The notes: generated by a model not told the origin, from the sequence alone. A DNA stretch of 64,000 bases from Chloroflexi bacterium 54-19 (GCA_001898225.1 MKTJ01000032.1:62001-126000); one strand, 5' to 3'. Positions 26,291 to 36,222 are shown, counted from the first letter of the stretch. Numbers and translations are program-made.

Positions 26291-29128
26291 TTATAACAAT
26301 CTGCCCTGGCGCATCACCTGGGTATCTACCTGAGCGGCCAATTGGGATGTTTGTGCCCACGATACCACCAGGGTGTTATAGGCAAGGGCTTCCTGTGCCC
26401 AGCCTTTGCGTTCGCAGGTGGAGTAGAGGCGGTAAGCCAGGTCGCGGGCAATCTCGCCTTTTTCGCCCAGCTTTGCCAGCAGGTTAGCCGCAGCCACTTC
26501 TCCTTCTTTGTCCAGCGCACGGATGAGATACTGGGTGATTTCCCAGATGGTCAGACGGCGGTCACTGTATGGATCCCAATCTTCCGTTAGTTCTTCCCGG
26601 CGCAATAGGCGGACTTTGCCGGCTTTGGCCTGCAAGACCCCGGCTTCGACCAGACCCTGGACCGAAGTATTTTTCGCTTTGGAGAGAGTTTCGGCATCAC
26701 CATATAGCCCCTCGCTCTGGCCGTGCTGCTCGAACCAGGCGATGGCCCAGCGGGTATCAGCATCGTAGTCGCCTTCCTGCTCAGCTAGCACTTCGTCCAG
26801 AACCTGGTTAATCAGTTGGAGGGCTGTCCGCACCCGCATCGGCTTGCCATCCGACTCCAGTACCTTTGCGTAGCGCGAAAAGACCGCCATACCAGGACCA
26901 ATTGAAGCCTGGGCTAAATCCACAGGGGCGATATTGCCATGTTGGAGATTGCGTAAAGCATTTGGTAGTTCTCTTTTGAGTGTGACTAAAAATTCCCTGC
27001 GACTGGTTACTGGAGCATTTTCGGATCTTTGGCGACAAGCTAATACTATCGAGGATGCCAGCGCATTATTACCTTGACCTATACTTCGGTTAGCAAGCTC
27101 AGTTCGAACCGGCCAAGTGCCATTAATATTAAAACCGGAACGAATTAAGCCTTCAAGCATGGTTTCCCAGCCGGTCGAGGAAGTTGTTACTCCGTTGGTT
27201 GTCCCTTTAACATCGCTTTCCTTCTCTGATTGCTTAAAAGCATAATAGATAGTTAAAGGATAATTTAATTGTGCGGCATTGCGCATCAATGTAAATGCTT
27301 TTTCCAACCCTTCTTCAAAGAACTTTTGCGCTTTTTGTTTGTTACCTTCAAAGCGATATGGAGATGCGATTAATTCAGTGGTTTTAGGTACTAACAAGGT
27401 GCCCATTATATTAGGATAATGCCTTTGTAAAGCCCGGCGAAGCCACACATAAAAGAAATCGGACAAATCTGCATAACCGATATTATCATAGTAAGGAGGG
27501 TCCGTAGAAATTAAAAACTGAGTTTGATAAGAAAAAGTTGCAGCATCATTTTGTAAAACTCGTGATAAATTTCCTGGAAATAAATTTTCTATAACCTTTA
27601 CTGTCCATTCGAGGTTATTCAACCAATTTCCTGATGAATCACTGAAGATATTAGCTTCAGCATAATCCCAGACCATTTGTATACCTTGTCGTGCAAAAAC
27701 ATGCCCAATTCCTAAGTTTTTAGGATCGGAACGCCAAATACAAAAGCTCGACCAATAATCCGCAGATTTGCTAACTACTAAAGCTAAATAGGTTGCAATA
27801 GAATTTGCATAATCCTCAGCCTCTAGTTTCTGACCAGTTTTAATAGAGTAATCTTTTAGAACCTGCTGCCGCGCATCTTCAACTAAATCACTAAAAGTTG
27901 TTAAGGCTATAAGCTGACGGTTTGTAAATAAATCCTTATAAACTTTAAATCCATAAAGAGTACACCAAATTGCTCTTGGCTCGTAAGGTAGTTCTTCTTC
28001 AGGCATCCAATTAGGTTTTGAAGAAGTTGAAATAACCTCTTGCATTGTTGTTGCCGGCAAAAATAGACGGCCACCTTTTCCTTCAGCAACCACAGCCAAC
28101 AATTGAGAACCCATTTGTTTAGCCATTCCCTCAGCTTTAATGTGTTGTTCTTCTGCTGGTTGACCACAAACTAGACAGCTAAATTTGGCACCTCTAGCTA
28201 ATTTAGGGGACTCAGGCATTTTACCTGAACCCGTTTTTATTTCGAACTTTACTTTCTTTTCTGCTTTATCAATAATTGGTTCAATCCAGGCTTCTTTACC
28301 TTTTTTGGTCGAAAGTGCAAATGAACTTATTAAAGGCATTTGGGCACCACAAGCAGGGTTGGGGCATTTAACGGTTCTTGCCCAAAGCCAAGCAATAATT
28401 GTAGCTTCACCGCCACCCTGCTCTTTGGGTAATTGGACTTTCGGGTAAAGATGTCCGATGCGTTTGAAAGCCTCGTCGCGCATCCACTGGCCGTAGTAGC
28501 GCACGTCCTCGGCCAGCCCGGTGGCCCCTTTCCACTGGCCGGAATGACCGAATTTGCGGCGGGCTTCCGGGTTGACCGGCGGCTGGTTGGCGAATTTCGG
28601 CGGGATTTCAATCAGGGCTTTATTGATAAGTACCGCGACCGGGTTGAGGTCACTGGCGTGGGCTTCCAAGCCCAACCGCTGGGCTTCGAGGGGAATAGAG
28701 CCGCCCCCGGCAAAGGGGTCCAGCACAGGTGGCGGGTTGCCTTCGGTCGCGGCCATAATCAGCCGGTGGGCCGTTTTCAGAATGGTTTCGTTGTTGCTGT
28801 TTTCCCATTGGACCAGCTTTTCGATGAAGTCAAACAACTTCTGGCGGCGCTGCTCGGCCAGCGACATCCCGGCGTATTCGATACCCGCTTTGGCTGGTTT
28901 GGGCAGTTTGTCAATCTCGTGCAACAGTTCTTCGGGGACGCCCGGCTGGTCGGGGTCGTCAATAATCGAAGAAAAGAGGACGGCCCTGCAAGCCGCCAGG
29001 GGACGCCGCGCCCACCACAAATGCAAGGTCGAAGGGTGAGCGTGGCGGATTGATTTCTCACGGGCGGAGGCCACGTTAATCGCTTCCAAGGGCAGGGCAA
29101 CTTCAATCAGCTTTTTGCGGCAGGTCAT
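26291..29128 (-). CDS. DUF1156 DNA methyltransferase, anti-phage-associated
   Basis: Protein of 945 residues. The N-terminal DUF1156 region has LIEVALPLEAINVASAREKSI and LHLWWARRPLAACRAVLF. SAM-binding motif DPFAGGGSIPLEAQRLG is near residue 140; two putative zinc knuckles (CPNPACGAQMP, CLVCGQP) lie at about 255-325; the catalytic DPPYYDNIGYADLSDFFY (D-P-P-Y) is near 540. It is predicted to be an N6-adenine or N4-cytosine DNA methylase marking self DNA. GAGGA precedes the ATG. About 320 bp without a gene separate it from the upstream gene. Confidence 0.88.
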   Translation of the reverse strand: MTCRKKLIEVALPLEAINVASAREKSIRHAHPSTLHLWWARRPLAACRAVLFSSIIDDPDQPGVPEELLHEIDKLPKPAKAGIEYAGMSLAEQRRQKLFDFIEKLVQWENSNNETILKTAHRLIMAATEGNPPPVLDPFAGGGSIPLEAQRLGLEAHASDLNPVAVLINKALIEIPPKFANQPPVNPEARRKFGHSGQWKGATGLAEDVRYYGQWMRDEAFKRIGHLYPKVQLPKEQGGGEATIIAWLWARTVKCPNPACGAQMPLISSFALSTKKGKEAWIEPIIDKAEKKVKFEIKTGSGKMPESPKLARGAKFSCLVCGQPAEEQHIKAEGMAKQMGSQLLAVVAEGKGGRLFLPATTMQEVISTSSKPNWMPEEELPYEPRAIWCTLYGFKVYKDLFTNRQLIALTTFSDLVEDARQQVLKDYSIKTGQKLEAEDYANSIATYLALVVSKSADYWSSFCIWRSDPKNLGIGHVFARQGIQMVWDYAEANIFSDSSGNWLNNLEWTVKVIENLFPGNLSRVLQNDAATFSYQTQFLISTDPPYYDNIGYADLSDFFYVWLRRALQRHYPNIMGTLLVPKTTELIASPYRFEGNKQKAQKFFEEGLEKAFTLMRNAAQLNYPLTIYYAFKQSEKESDVKGTTNGVTTSSTGWETMLEGLIRSGFNINGTWPVRTELANRSIGQGNNALASSIVLACRQRSENAPVTSRREFLVTLKRELPNALRNLQHGNIAPVDLAQASIGPGMAVFSRYAKVLESDGKPMRVRTALQLINQVLDEVLAEQEGDYDADTRWAIAWFEQHGQSEGLYGDAETLSKAKNTSVQGLVEAGVLQAKAGKVRLLRREELTEDWDPYSDRRLTIWEITQYLIRALDKEGEVAAANLLAKLGEKGEIARDLAYRLYSTCERKGWAQEALAYNTLVVSWAQTSQLAAQVDTQVMRQGRLL

Positions 29129-29452
29129 TTTTGGTCCTCGATATGTAATAATTTGATTTTGTAAAAGACCGGTCGGGCGAGTTGTCGAAACAAGCTAAAC
29201 CAGGGGTTAAACAAACTCCTGGGGTTTAAGGTAAATTCAAATTTTAATCGGACTATGGGAGGCCAGTCTTTTTGCTCTATCCAGTAAGAAAGGATGGCGC
29301 ATTTCCGCCATTTTAGCATAAATCAGATTAACTGGCGCTGCTTTCTGCCTTTCCATCATCAGTTCAAACCGTAAATAATACAAAATTGTATAAAAATGGT
29401 TGTCCTCAGCTTGCTTTAGAATTGCTATCGAAGGCTCTCCTCATTGAAAGTA

Positions 29453-29929
29453 TTAAACGCCAGGATCTCTGATTAAAAGCGGACCTTGCGGCAAGAAGTT
29501 TAGGGCCAGCTTCTTATTACCCTTGTCCGCCACCAAGTTGTAAAGAGCTATCCGGGCTGGCCCTTCGGGAATTGGGGCAAGGTCGGCAACTTCCCAGAAA
29601 AGACTCCAGGTATCTGTGTCCGGCTCGGGCGGCTGGTAAGTAGTGGGTGGCCGGTACTGATTTTTATTGGTATAGGGAATATTTTCTTCATTGTAAAAGC
29701 CAATAAAAATCCCTTTCCATGAAATTTCCGGTTTTCCGGACGGGTAGTGGGAGGCATAAAAGTAGACCGGCACAGGCTGTCCGGCCCGTTGGTTATCCAA
29801 ATCATGGAAAAATAAAAAAGCATTGCTACCAAAAGCTACTTTACCTTCTCGCCGGCAAACTTCCAGGCCACTTTGGAGGTGGCGGAGTGGGACCGGTGCA
29901 AGCACCGCAAAATTGTTATAGTTACTCAT
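29453..29929 (-). CDS. Uncharacterised defence-operon protein
   Basis: Protein of 158 residues (MSNYNNFAVLAPVPLRHLQSGLEV) with no transmembrane segment. It contains VYFYASHYPSGKPEISWKGIFIGFY and DTWSLFWEVADLAPI. I recognise no family. Its start codon overlaps the stop of the upstream gene by eight bases, so it is translationally coupled and probably functions with it. Confidence 0.7.
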   Translation of the reverse strand: MSNYNNFAVLAPVPLRHLQSGLEVCRREGKVAFGSNAFLFFHDLDNQRAGQPVPVYFYASHYPSGKPEISWKGIFIGFYNEENIPYTNKNQYRPPTTYQPPEPDTDTWSLFWEVADLAPIPEGPARIALYNLVADKGNKKLALNFLPQGPLLIRDPGV

Positions 29930-30545
29930 TCGTTAAAGGATCCTCATGCCATTTAAGGAGGTTTGTAGAATTTGGTTGGGGTTGCCAACCTGTTTTCTCA
30001 GCGTGTTCGATGAGTATTTGCAGGCGGGAATGGTCGGAATAACCCAGCAAAGTCTCGTAGGCTTGCGCCAGCGATGGCGAGCTAATCACATACTCCTTTT
30101 TGTTATAAGTTGCGCCCCAAGGAAGGTTATATTCTCCCTGCGAGGAGGTAAAGAGTTTAAGCTGGCGATTACCTACCTTTAGTTTTACTTCAATGGAAGG
30201 GTAAGAATCTGTATAAAACCATGCTGCTTCATATTTACCTTCTTCAAGAGAAGTTTCCGCCACCTGTTCCAAAAAATCGGTCAGGATTTCCGGCCCGTAA
30301 CTAATTTCAAAACTTTCCTGCAAAGGAACATAGTTCTCCGGTCCGACCGAGTGGACAGCATTAATGGTAACCCGGTCCTTCCCTACTACAATGTTGTAAC
30401 GCGCGATAAATGGGGCTAATGGATTGTAGCCGCTCCATTCATCTACAATCTTGATTGAGGTTACCTTGTTCAAGTTGGCAACAAGATTTCCAAGGGTCAA
30501 AGAACCGCTTTGTTCCTGTTTGGTTGGTTGCTCCGAATTTTCCAT
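29922..30545 (-). CDS. Uncharacterised defence-operon protein
   Basis: Protein of about 207 residues from the ATG at 30545 (MENSEQPTKQ), supported by AGGAG upstream. It contains a beta-rich stretch (YNIVVGKDRVTINAVHSVGPENY) and a C-terminal SDHSRLQILIEHAEKTGWQP. No family recognised. It lies between the SNF2 helicase (73 bp upstream) and the 158-residue gene. Confidence 0.7.
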   Translation of the reverse strand: MENSEQPTKQEQSGSLTLGNLVANLNKVTSIKIVDEWSGYNPLAPFIARYNIVVGKDRVTINAVHSVGPENYVPLQESFEISYGPEILTDFLEQVAETSLEEGKYEAAWFYTDSYPSIEVKLKVGNRQLKLFTSSQGEYNLPWGATYNKKEYVISSPSLAQAYETLLGYSDHSRLQILIEHAEKTGWQPQPNSTNLLKWHEDPLTNE

Positions 30546-30617
30546 TCTCACTCCTAAAACCCTAACCGTTATTCTTACATCTGCAACAAATACTGGCTGC
30601 AAGGTCTGCTGCTAAAA

Positions 30618-33600
30618 TTACACTTTTTCGGCCCGGTTCCAAAGGTCATGAAAATTGTAGTTGACGCTGGTAACGCCAAAGTCCGGCTCCCTGGTGAAGG
30701 GTCGCCGTAGATAACGCACCTCGCACTCAAGCGGCTCAGCCCGGTAAGGTTCGGGCGTTTCGGCAATACCCCTGTATGCGTCGCGGTCCTTGAAGTTGGG
30801 GTCGAGAGGCACTTCTACCAGAGCCAGTATAAAGTCCTCGGGCTTGTTGAGCGCGGTCAGGATTTCATTTTTAGAAACTGTTACCGTATCGGCCCCTGTA
30901 ATCCGGCCTTTGACTTCCAGGAATCGTAATAGACCGGTGCCGGGAATAGACGACTCAATATCATAGCCGCATTTCAGGGCGCTCACATCTCGCGGTACAT
31001 AGCCAAGTTTGCTTTCAGCCGCCATCACGGCTTGCATTGCAAGCAGCTCGACCCGTTTGGTTTCGCGGGCAAATACCCCGGCGGTTTCGTCGCGCTGGCC
31101 TTTGAGCCGGGCCAGCAACCCGGCCGGAATCACCAATGCGCCGCCAACCACAACCGGCGGCAAAGGGGACAGGCGGGCTTCCTGGTCGAGTTCTTCCAGC
31201 CGTTTGCGACGACGCGCTTCGAGGTCATCAGCCCGTTGAGAGGCTTTGGCTGAATTTAGCCGGGGAGTCCGCCCGGCTCGTTCTTCTTCTTCAATCTCGC
31301 GGGCCCGACGGTTCCAGTAGATCACTTCTTTGGTCAGGCGTTCATGGACAGCGGCTTTGGTCTTATTTACCAGGGCAATTTTGCGAGAACTGACTTCCTC
31401 AAAGTGTTGGGGGACCAGATTTATAATGGCGTATGTCCTGGCTTCCTGTTCCAAATCTCTCTTCAACCAATCCGCTTCTAAAACAGGAGTAATCTGGCTT
31501 CGTTCGTCCGGGGTTAAAGGGCGGTAATTGAGGTAGGGAGCGTACCCGGCCGGGTGGGCTCCGCCTTGTCTGTCAAGCTCGACAAACTGGACCTGCCGGG
31601 AAACTGTGTGGCGCTGGCCGGAACGGTCCAGCCGGGCATCTTGAATCGAATGTTCCAGGTAAAAAAGGGCGCGCGGCTCCTCACCAGGGTCGGAAGGGTC
31701 TATCAGGACGGCCCCGGCTTTGAGTAAATCCCGGTAGCGTTCCAGTATAAGGTTCTGGGTCGCCTCAAGCAGAGAATGTCCCGGACAGACGAAGGCGGCC
31801 GTTGGTTTACCCTGCACATTTATAAGACTTTTTTCAAAGGTAATTCGCTCGTAACGCTGAAGCACCGGGTCAGGGGAATTGAGAGGACGCGGGTGGTTAC
31901 GAATTACCGCCGGAACGAAAGTAATTTCGTAACGTTTGGGTTCGCGCTCTCGAATGGTACCTCCCAAGTGTTTGAAAGCTTCCAGAAAAAAGGCAGCGAT
32001 AAAATGTGGTTGAAAGCGGCGCGCTTCTGCGCGTTCCATTTCCTCCCTTACCCGGCGGACGGTTGAGGCGTTCATAGTATTGGGGGCCAGGGCGCGATCT
32101 TCGAGCAGTCCGATTAGCTTCTCCCGGTCGAGGGCATTGTCTACCACTTTGTAAAGGCGCGCCCGGACCTCTGGTTTGTCGCCATAGCGAATTGCTTCAA
32201 CGAGCAGATCACGCAAGGGCCGGTTCTCGAAAGTAACATGACCAAGCACGTCAAATACCTGACCGCCAAGGGCTTCCCGCGCTTCATCCAGCTTTTCGAG
32301 CAGCCGGTGAAAGACCTCGCCCTCGCGAGTCCCGCTGGCAATCAGATTCCAGAGGTGGCAAACTTCGGTCTGTCCAATGCGGTGGATGCGGCCAAAGCGC
32401 TGCTCAATCCGGTTGGGGTTCCAGGGCAGGTCGTAGTTGACCATGAGGTGGGCGCGTTGCAGGTTGATACCTTCCCCGGCGGCATCGGTCGCCACTAGCA
32501 CCTGAACCTCTTTTTGCTGAGTAAAGGTATCCTGGGCCTGGCGACGCTGCTCCCGTTGAACCCCGCCATGAATGGCTACTACCGCTTCAGGTTGGCCCAG
32601 CAAGGCTCGAATGCGCTCGACCAGGTAATTCAGGGTATCGCGATGCTCAGTAAAAATGACCAGTTTGCGGCGTTCACCTTCTCCGCTGAACATCTCCGCT
32701 TCGTTTTGAAGAAGCGAAGATAGTTGCTCCCATTTGCGGTCGGTGCCACTCCGCCGGACTCGGAAAGCCAGGTTTTCCAGGTGAGTGAGGGTAAGGATTT
32801 CAGCTTCCAACTCGGCAATAGTGCGGGCAGCGGTAGCTTGGTCTACCACCTGATCTTCGGTCTGTTCGATTTCGGTATCAGGAGCATCATCCAGGTCGTC
32901 CAGATCATCACTGGTTAGGGTGGGCAGGGTAGCCCGCAAGTTGAGCCTACCCTGTGAGTTGGTACGCGACTGTTTTTCCTCCTCGACCCTTTTTTCGAGT
33001 CTTTCTCGTCTGCGCTGGACTGAGCGATAAATCGCCTCCGGTGAAGAAGCGAGGCGGCGTTGCAAAGTGGTCAGCGCAAATCCAACCGTACCCCGGCGAC
33101 CCTCGTTTTCGAGCGCTTCTGCCCGGTTGAACTCCTGCTGCACGTAAGCTGTTAGCTGGTTATACAACTGCATTTCGAGCTGGGAAAGGTCATACAACAC
33201 CGGATAAGCTCTTCTTTCAGGGAAAAGTGGGGTGCCGTCAAATTTTAAGAGTTGTTCCTTAACCAACCTTCTAAAAAGGTCTGAATTATCGCTGGCATGG
33301 ACACCATCCCGGAAGCGACCTTCAAAGCGGTCTGGGTCGAGCAGCGCCATAAAAAGCTGGAAGTCTTCTTCCTTGCCGTTATGTGGGGTTGCCGTCAGAA
33401 GCAAGAAATGGCGTGTGAGACGGTATAATAACTGGCCCAGCCGGTAACGCTGAGTATACTTAACTTCACCTCCAAAAAAAGTAGCTGAAAGTTTGTGGGC
33501 TTCGTCGCAGATAATTAAGTCCCAGTCGGTTTGTTCGAGTTTGGCTTGAACATTTTCGTTGCGACTGAGTTTATCCAGGCGGCAAATTGCCAGGGGAGTT

Positions 33601-34190
33601 TCGGCGAACCAGTTGCCGGTCCGGGCCGATTCAAATTTATCGTTAGTGAGGATATCGAAGGGTAGCTGGAAACGCCGGTTGAGTTCGTCTTGCCACTGCT
33701 CAACAAGGCTTCCCGGACATACAATCAGACAACGATTTACATCTCCACGCACCAACAATTCTTTGATAAGTAACCCTGCCATAATAGTTTTTCCGGCCCC
33801 AGGGTCGTCAGCCAGCAGGAAATGAAGCGGTTGGCGGGTCAGCATTTCACCATAGACGGCCGTAATTTGGTGGGGAAGTGGTTCTACCATTGAGGTATGT
33901 ACTGCTAACATCGGGTCGAAAAGGTGAGCAAGATGAATTCTGTAAGCTTCTGAAACAAGGCGGAGCATAGCACCATCAGCTTCAAAACTCCATGCCTTAC
34001 TTGCTGAAACTATTTCGAGACTTGCTTCCCGCTCCCGGTAAATTAACTCAATGCCAGGTCTTCCAGCTGCATCTTTGTAAGTGAGTTCTATAGCTGGGCC
34101 AATCTGCCTTACATCAATGACGGTCACTAAACTATCCGGTAAAATACCCTTGAGAGAATCGCCTTGTTTTATATCTTCGAGCCTTATCAT
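30618..34190 (-). CDS. DrmD-like SNF2-family helicase with C-terminal DUF3883
   Basis: Protein of about 1190 residues. Helicase motifs in order: LADDPGAGKTIMAGLL (Walker A), IICDEAHKLS (DEAH), LLTATPHNG, VLVATDAAGEGINLQ and QRFGRIHRIGQ. The C-terminal DUF3883 region GYDIESSIPGTGLLRFLEVKGR has a D...EVK pattern resembling PD-(D/E)xK nucleases. Start at 34190 (MIRLEDIKQG) matches typical family N-termini; the frame continues to 34262. It is first in a minus-strand operon with the DUF1156 methylase and DUF499 ATPase, comparable to the helicase/methylase pair of class 1 DISARM. drmA, drmB and drmC were not seen. Confidence 0.88.
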   Translation of the reverse strand: MIRLEDIKQGDSLKGILPDSLVTVIDVRQIGPAIELTYKDAAGRPGIELIYREREASLEIVSASKAWSFEADGAMLRLVSEAYRIHLAHLFDPMLAVHTSMVEPLPHQITAVYGEMLTRQPLHFLLADDPGAGKTIMAGLLIKELLVRGDVNRCLIVCPGSLVEQWQDELNRRFQLPFDILTNDKFESARTGNWFAETPLAICRLDKLSRNENVQAKLEQTDWDLIICDEAHKLSATFFGGEVKYTQRYRLGQLLYRLTRHFLLLTATPHNGKEEDFQLFMALLDPDRFEGRFRDGVHASDNSDLFRRLVKEQLLKFDGTPLFPERRAYPVLYDLSQLEMQLYNQLTAYVQQEFNRAEALENEGRRGTVGFALTTLQRRLASSPEAIYRSVQRRRERLEKRVEEEKQSRTNSQGRLNLRATLPTLTSDDLDDLDDAPDTEIEQTEDQVVDQATAARTIAELEAEILTLTHLENLAFRVRRSGTDRKWEQLSSLLQNEAEMFSGEGERRKLVIFTEHRDTLNYLVERIRALLGQPEAVVAIHGGVQREQRRQAQDTFTQQKEVQVLVATDAAGEGINLQRAHLMVNYDLPWNPNRIEQRFGRIHRIGQTEVCHLWNLIASGTREGEVFHRLLEKLDEAREALGGQVFDVLGHVTFENRPLRDLLVEAIRYGDKPEVRARLYKVVDNALDREKLIGLLEDRALAPNTMNASTVRRVREEMERAEARRFQPHFIAAFFLEAFKHLGGTIREREPKRYEITFVPAVIRNHPRPLNSPDPVLQRYERITFEKSLINVQGKPTAAFVCPGHSLLEATQNLILERYRDLLKAGAVLIDPSDPGEEPRALFYLEHSIQDARLDRSGQRHTVSRQVQFVELDRQGGAHPAGYAPYLNYRPLTPDERSQITPVLEADWLKRDLEQEARTYAIINLVPQHFEEVSSRKIALVNKTKAAVHERLTKEVIYWNRRAREIEEEERAGRTPRLNSAKASQRADDLEARRRKRLEELDQEARLSPLPPVVVGGALVIPAGLLARLKGQRDETAGVFARETKRVELLAMQAVMAAESKLGYVPRDVSALKCGYDIESSIPGTGLLRFLEVKGRITGADTVTVSKNEILTALNKPEDFILALVEVPLDPNFKDRDAYRGIAETPEPYRAEPLECEVRYLRRPFTREPDFGVTSVNYNFHDLWNRAEKV

Positions 34191-34420
34191 CTTAAACCAC
34201 TTTAGATTGCATTCATAAAAAATACATGGAATACAAAAATAAAAAACTATCATACTTTGCATCGTCAGGCAAAGAAATTTATGAACACATTTCGGCTAGA
34301 AAGAAATTGACGCTTAAATCTGAAACGATGAATTCATAATCGGCACGCAGCATAAGGCGAGTCCGTCTTTCAGTTTGGATTACTTTTGTAAGGAATTACT
34401 GCGGATAAAACTTATATAAA

Positions 34421-34449
34421 AGATTAAACTTTTTTTATTAACATGTCAA
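34421..34449 (-). promoter_or_regulatory. Promoter of the helicase-methylase defence operon
   Basis: On the minus strand TTGACA (34444-34449), a 17-bp spacer and TAATCT (34421-34426). The -35 box lies inside one arm of a 16-bp inverted repeat (34444-34493), so a repressor binding that repeat would block the promoter. Confidence 0.72.
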
Positions 34450-34493
34450 GTATTTTCTTTTTGTACGGGCCTAACACAAGAAAATGCTTGACA
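34444..34493. promoter_or_regulatory. 16-bp inverted repeat, putative operator of the defence operon
   Basis: TGTCAAGTATTTTCTT and AAGAAAATGCTTGACA face each other across 18 bp, matching at 15 of 16 positions. The left arm contains the -35 of the defence operon promoter and the right arm touches the end of an HTH gene, a likely cognate regulator. Confidence 0.6.
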
Positions 34494-34495
34494 AC

Positions 34496-35023
34496 TTATT
34501 TTATTTTCCTTGAACCGGTATAACTTTCTAATTCATACCGAAGTTGATCGCTCAAATGGTTTGCCTGTGCCTGACTCTCTAACAATTTGAGTAGGGCTTC
34601 TGCTCTTGCCTTACTTCGTATTTTTTCTTCAACAATTCGTGAGTCATAGTTCTCTAAGCTGTCTCCATGTATTGGTAATGGCTTTTGATAGAGATGCTCA
34701 ATCACACGATAAAATCCTTTTTCCGCACCGGGTTCTTTTGGAAGGTTATTATTATTTTGGTTACTATCTAACTCTATTATTGGGATATGTATCTTGTCTT
34801 GCTTGACTACCCTTTTGCTGGGTCTTGGATGGTATTTATCTCGTACAAATTGTAGTAAATCTTCTTCGCTGACTTCCCACTCAGTTCGGCGGATATGCAT
34901 GTTACCCTCGCCCTTTCGGACTGCTTTCAGGCGGCCTGATGCACATGCCTTACGAAGGGTATTCGGATCAACATGCTGGTTATGCAAGGTTTTGAGATAG
35001 TTTGTAGCTTCCTGTAAGTTCAT
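34496..35023 (-). CDS. Excisionase/MerR-like helix-turn-helix protein
   Basis: Protein of about 175 residues. The N-terminal half resembles excisionase-type winged helices (LQEATNYLKTLHNQHVDPNTLRKACASGRLKAVRKG, then IRRTEWEVSEEDLLQFV). The C-terminal half is a charged helical region. ATG at 35023 is preferred over an upstream TTG. It precedes the helicase operon on the same strand, with a 16-bp inverted repeat in between, and is a candidate regulator of it. Confidence 0.7.
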   Translation of the reverse strand: MNLQEATNYLKTLHNQHVDPNTLRKACASGRLKAVRKGEGNMHIRRTEWEVSEEDLLQFVRDKYHPRPSKRVVKQDKIHIPIIELDSNQNNNNLPKEPGAEKGFYRVIEHLYQKPLPIHGDSLENYDSRIVEEKIRSKARAEALLKLLESQAQANHLSDQLRYELESYTGSRKIK

Positions 35024-35206
35024 GATTTTTAAGTCCAAGATGCGTTATCACTCTGAAGGTTTACGACATTATATTCCTTTGCACGCACTTCGTCTAGAAG
35101 TTAATTATCTATTTTATATTTTTTTATTGTATGGTTATATCTTCTGTTACAACCTACAAGTAGCTTTCTACAATTGGATCAACTTACCAGATTTACAAGT
35201 CTAACC

Positions 35207-35252
35207 ATAAAAAAAGCCGGACGACAGCCCATCTCTGGACCACCGCCCGGCT
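35207..35252 (-). terminator. Rho-independent terminator of ardC
   Basis: On the minus strand a hairpin with AGCCGG/CCGGCT arms at its ends is followed by a run of seven T, immediately downstream of the ardC stop codon. Confidence 0.75.
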
Positions 35253-35259
35253 ATTTCTA

Positions 35260-36222
35260 TTAGGCTTCCGACTGACTGCCACCCTCCCAGGGGTCTTTAG
35301 GCACAGACCCTTCCAGTAGATCGAGCATCCGGTGTACGGTGCGCTGTACCCGACCCATCACGGTCTTGATGACTTCGCTGCCCTCGCGCTTCGCGGCCCA
35401 GCCCGCCACATACGGGAAGGTGTAAGCCGTGGTGTCGATGCCGTAGTAGGAACTTACCACGAATGCAACCGCCTCGGCCACCGTCTCACGCTCGTCACGC
35501 GGACTGCCTTCTCGGCCCGCATCGAAGTGATGGCCGAGTTCGTGAGCCAGCGTCTTGACCATCTGGACCTGGGCGGCCTTCTTCACGTAGATGAGCTTCG
35601 ACCCCGGCAGGTAGTAGCCGTTGTAGGCCGGATCTTTTTCGGCCTCGCCCATCAGGTCGTAGTGGGTGACCTTGAGACCTTCGTGCTCGGCCAGGTTGTC
35701 CAGCCGCCGGTAGAGTTCGGCACCTTCCTCGCCCTGAAGTTGTCCGGGTGCAATACTCGGCAACTCCTCACCTTCGGTCTGACTGATATCGAAGACACTT
35801 ACGGTCTTGAACGTAATGCCTTTGAAGACTTCTTCGGTCCCGGTAGCCTTATCTTCGATGATCCGTTCGAAAGGCTGAGGAGCCAGGATGTTGATGCCCT
35901 TCGAGCCTTTGACAACCTGGCGTTTCAGGCTCTGCCAGGTCCGGTACCCGGCCACGCGGGTCGCGTTCGGAAACTGCAGCAGGATGAGGACCTGGTTGTT
36001 CAGGCTGTAGGTGTGGAAGCGGCTCGCAACCTTGAGCCAGCGTTTGAAGTCGTCGCTGCTCTGGATACCCGTGACGCCCTGCTCCAATTGCTGCATCAGT
36101 CCGGCGATGCGGTCCTGGCGTTCCTGCTGCCAGTCCTGGGCCTGGTTCTTCTGGCTGCTTTTGCCACCACCGCGGCTGCAGCTAAACTTGCTATTGGTCT
36201 GGTTCTGATTTAAACTGGTCAT
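35260..36222 (-). CDS. ardC: ArdC-like antirestriction protein
   Basis: Protein of 320 residues. The N-terminal ssDNA-binding ArdC domain (about 40-140) has SRFHTYSLNNQVLILLQFPNATRVAGYRTWQ. The C-terminal half has the zinc-metallopeptidase motif LAHELGHHFDAG and a distal Glu-containing helix (ERETVAEAVAFVV). ArdC proteins are expressed early during plasmid entry to protect incoming DNA from restriction. A structured repeat lies about 110 bp upstream. This marks the neighbourhood as a conjugation leading region, although no relaxase or oriT is recognised in the window. Confidence 0.9.
   Translation of the reverse strand: MTSLNQNQTNSKFSCSRGGGKSSQKNQAQDWQQERQDRIAGLMQQLEQGVTGIQSSDDFKRWLKVASRFHTYSLNNQVLILLQFPNATRVAGYRTWQSLKRQVVKGSKGINILAPQPFERIIEDKATGTEEVFKGITFKTVSVFDISQTEGEELPSIAPGQLQGEEGAELYRRLDNLAEHEGLKVTHYDLMGEAEKDPAYNGYYLPGSKLIYVKKAAQVQMVKTLAHELGHHFDAGREGSPRDERETVAEAVAFVVSSYYGIDTTAYTFPYVAGWAAKREGSEVIKTVMGRVQRTVHRMLDLLEGSVPKDPWEGGSQSEA

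Noticed and set aside
28433..29053. 206-codon plus-strand ORF
   Set aside because: Antisense shadow of the DUF1156 methyltransferase N-terminus, in GC-rich codons.
35332..36213. 293-codon plus-strand ORF opposite ardC
   Set aside because: It mirrors the ArdC frame, has no domain signature, and ardC has clear motifs and a terminator.
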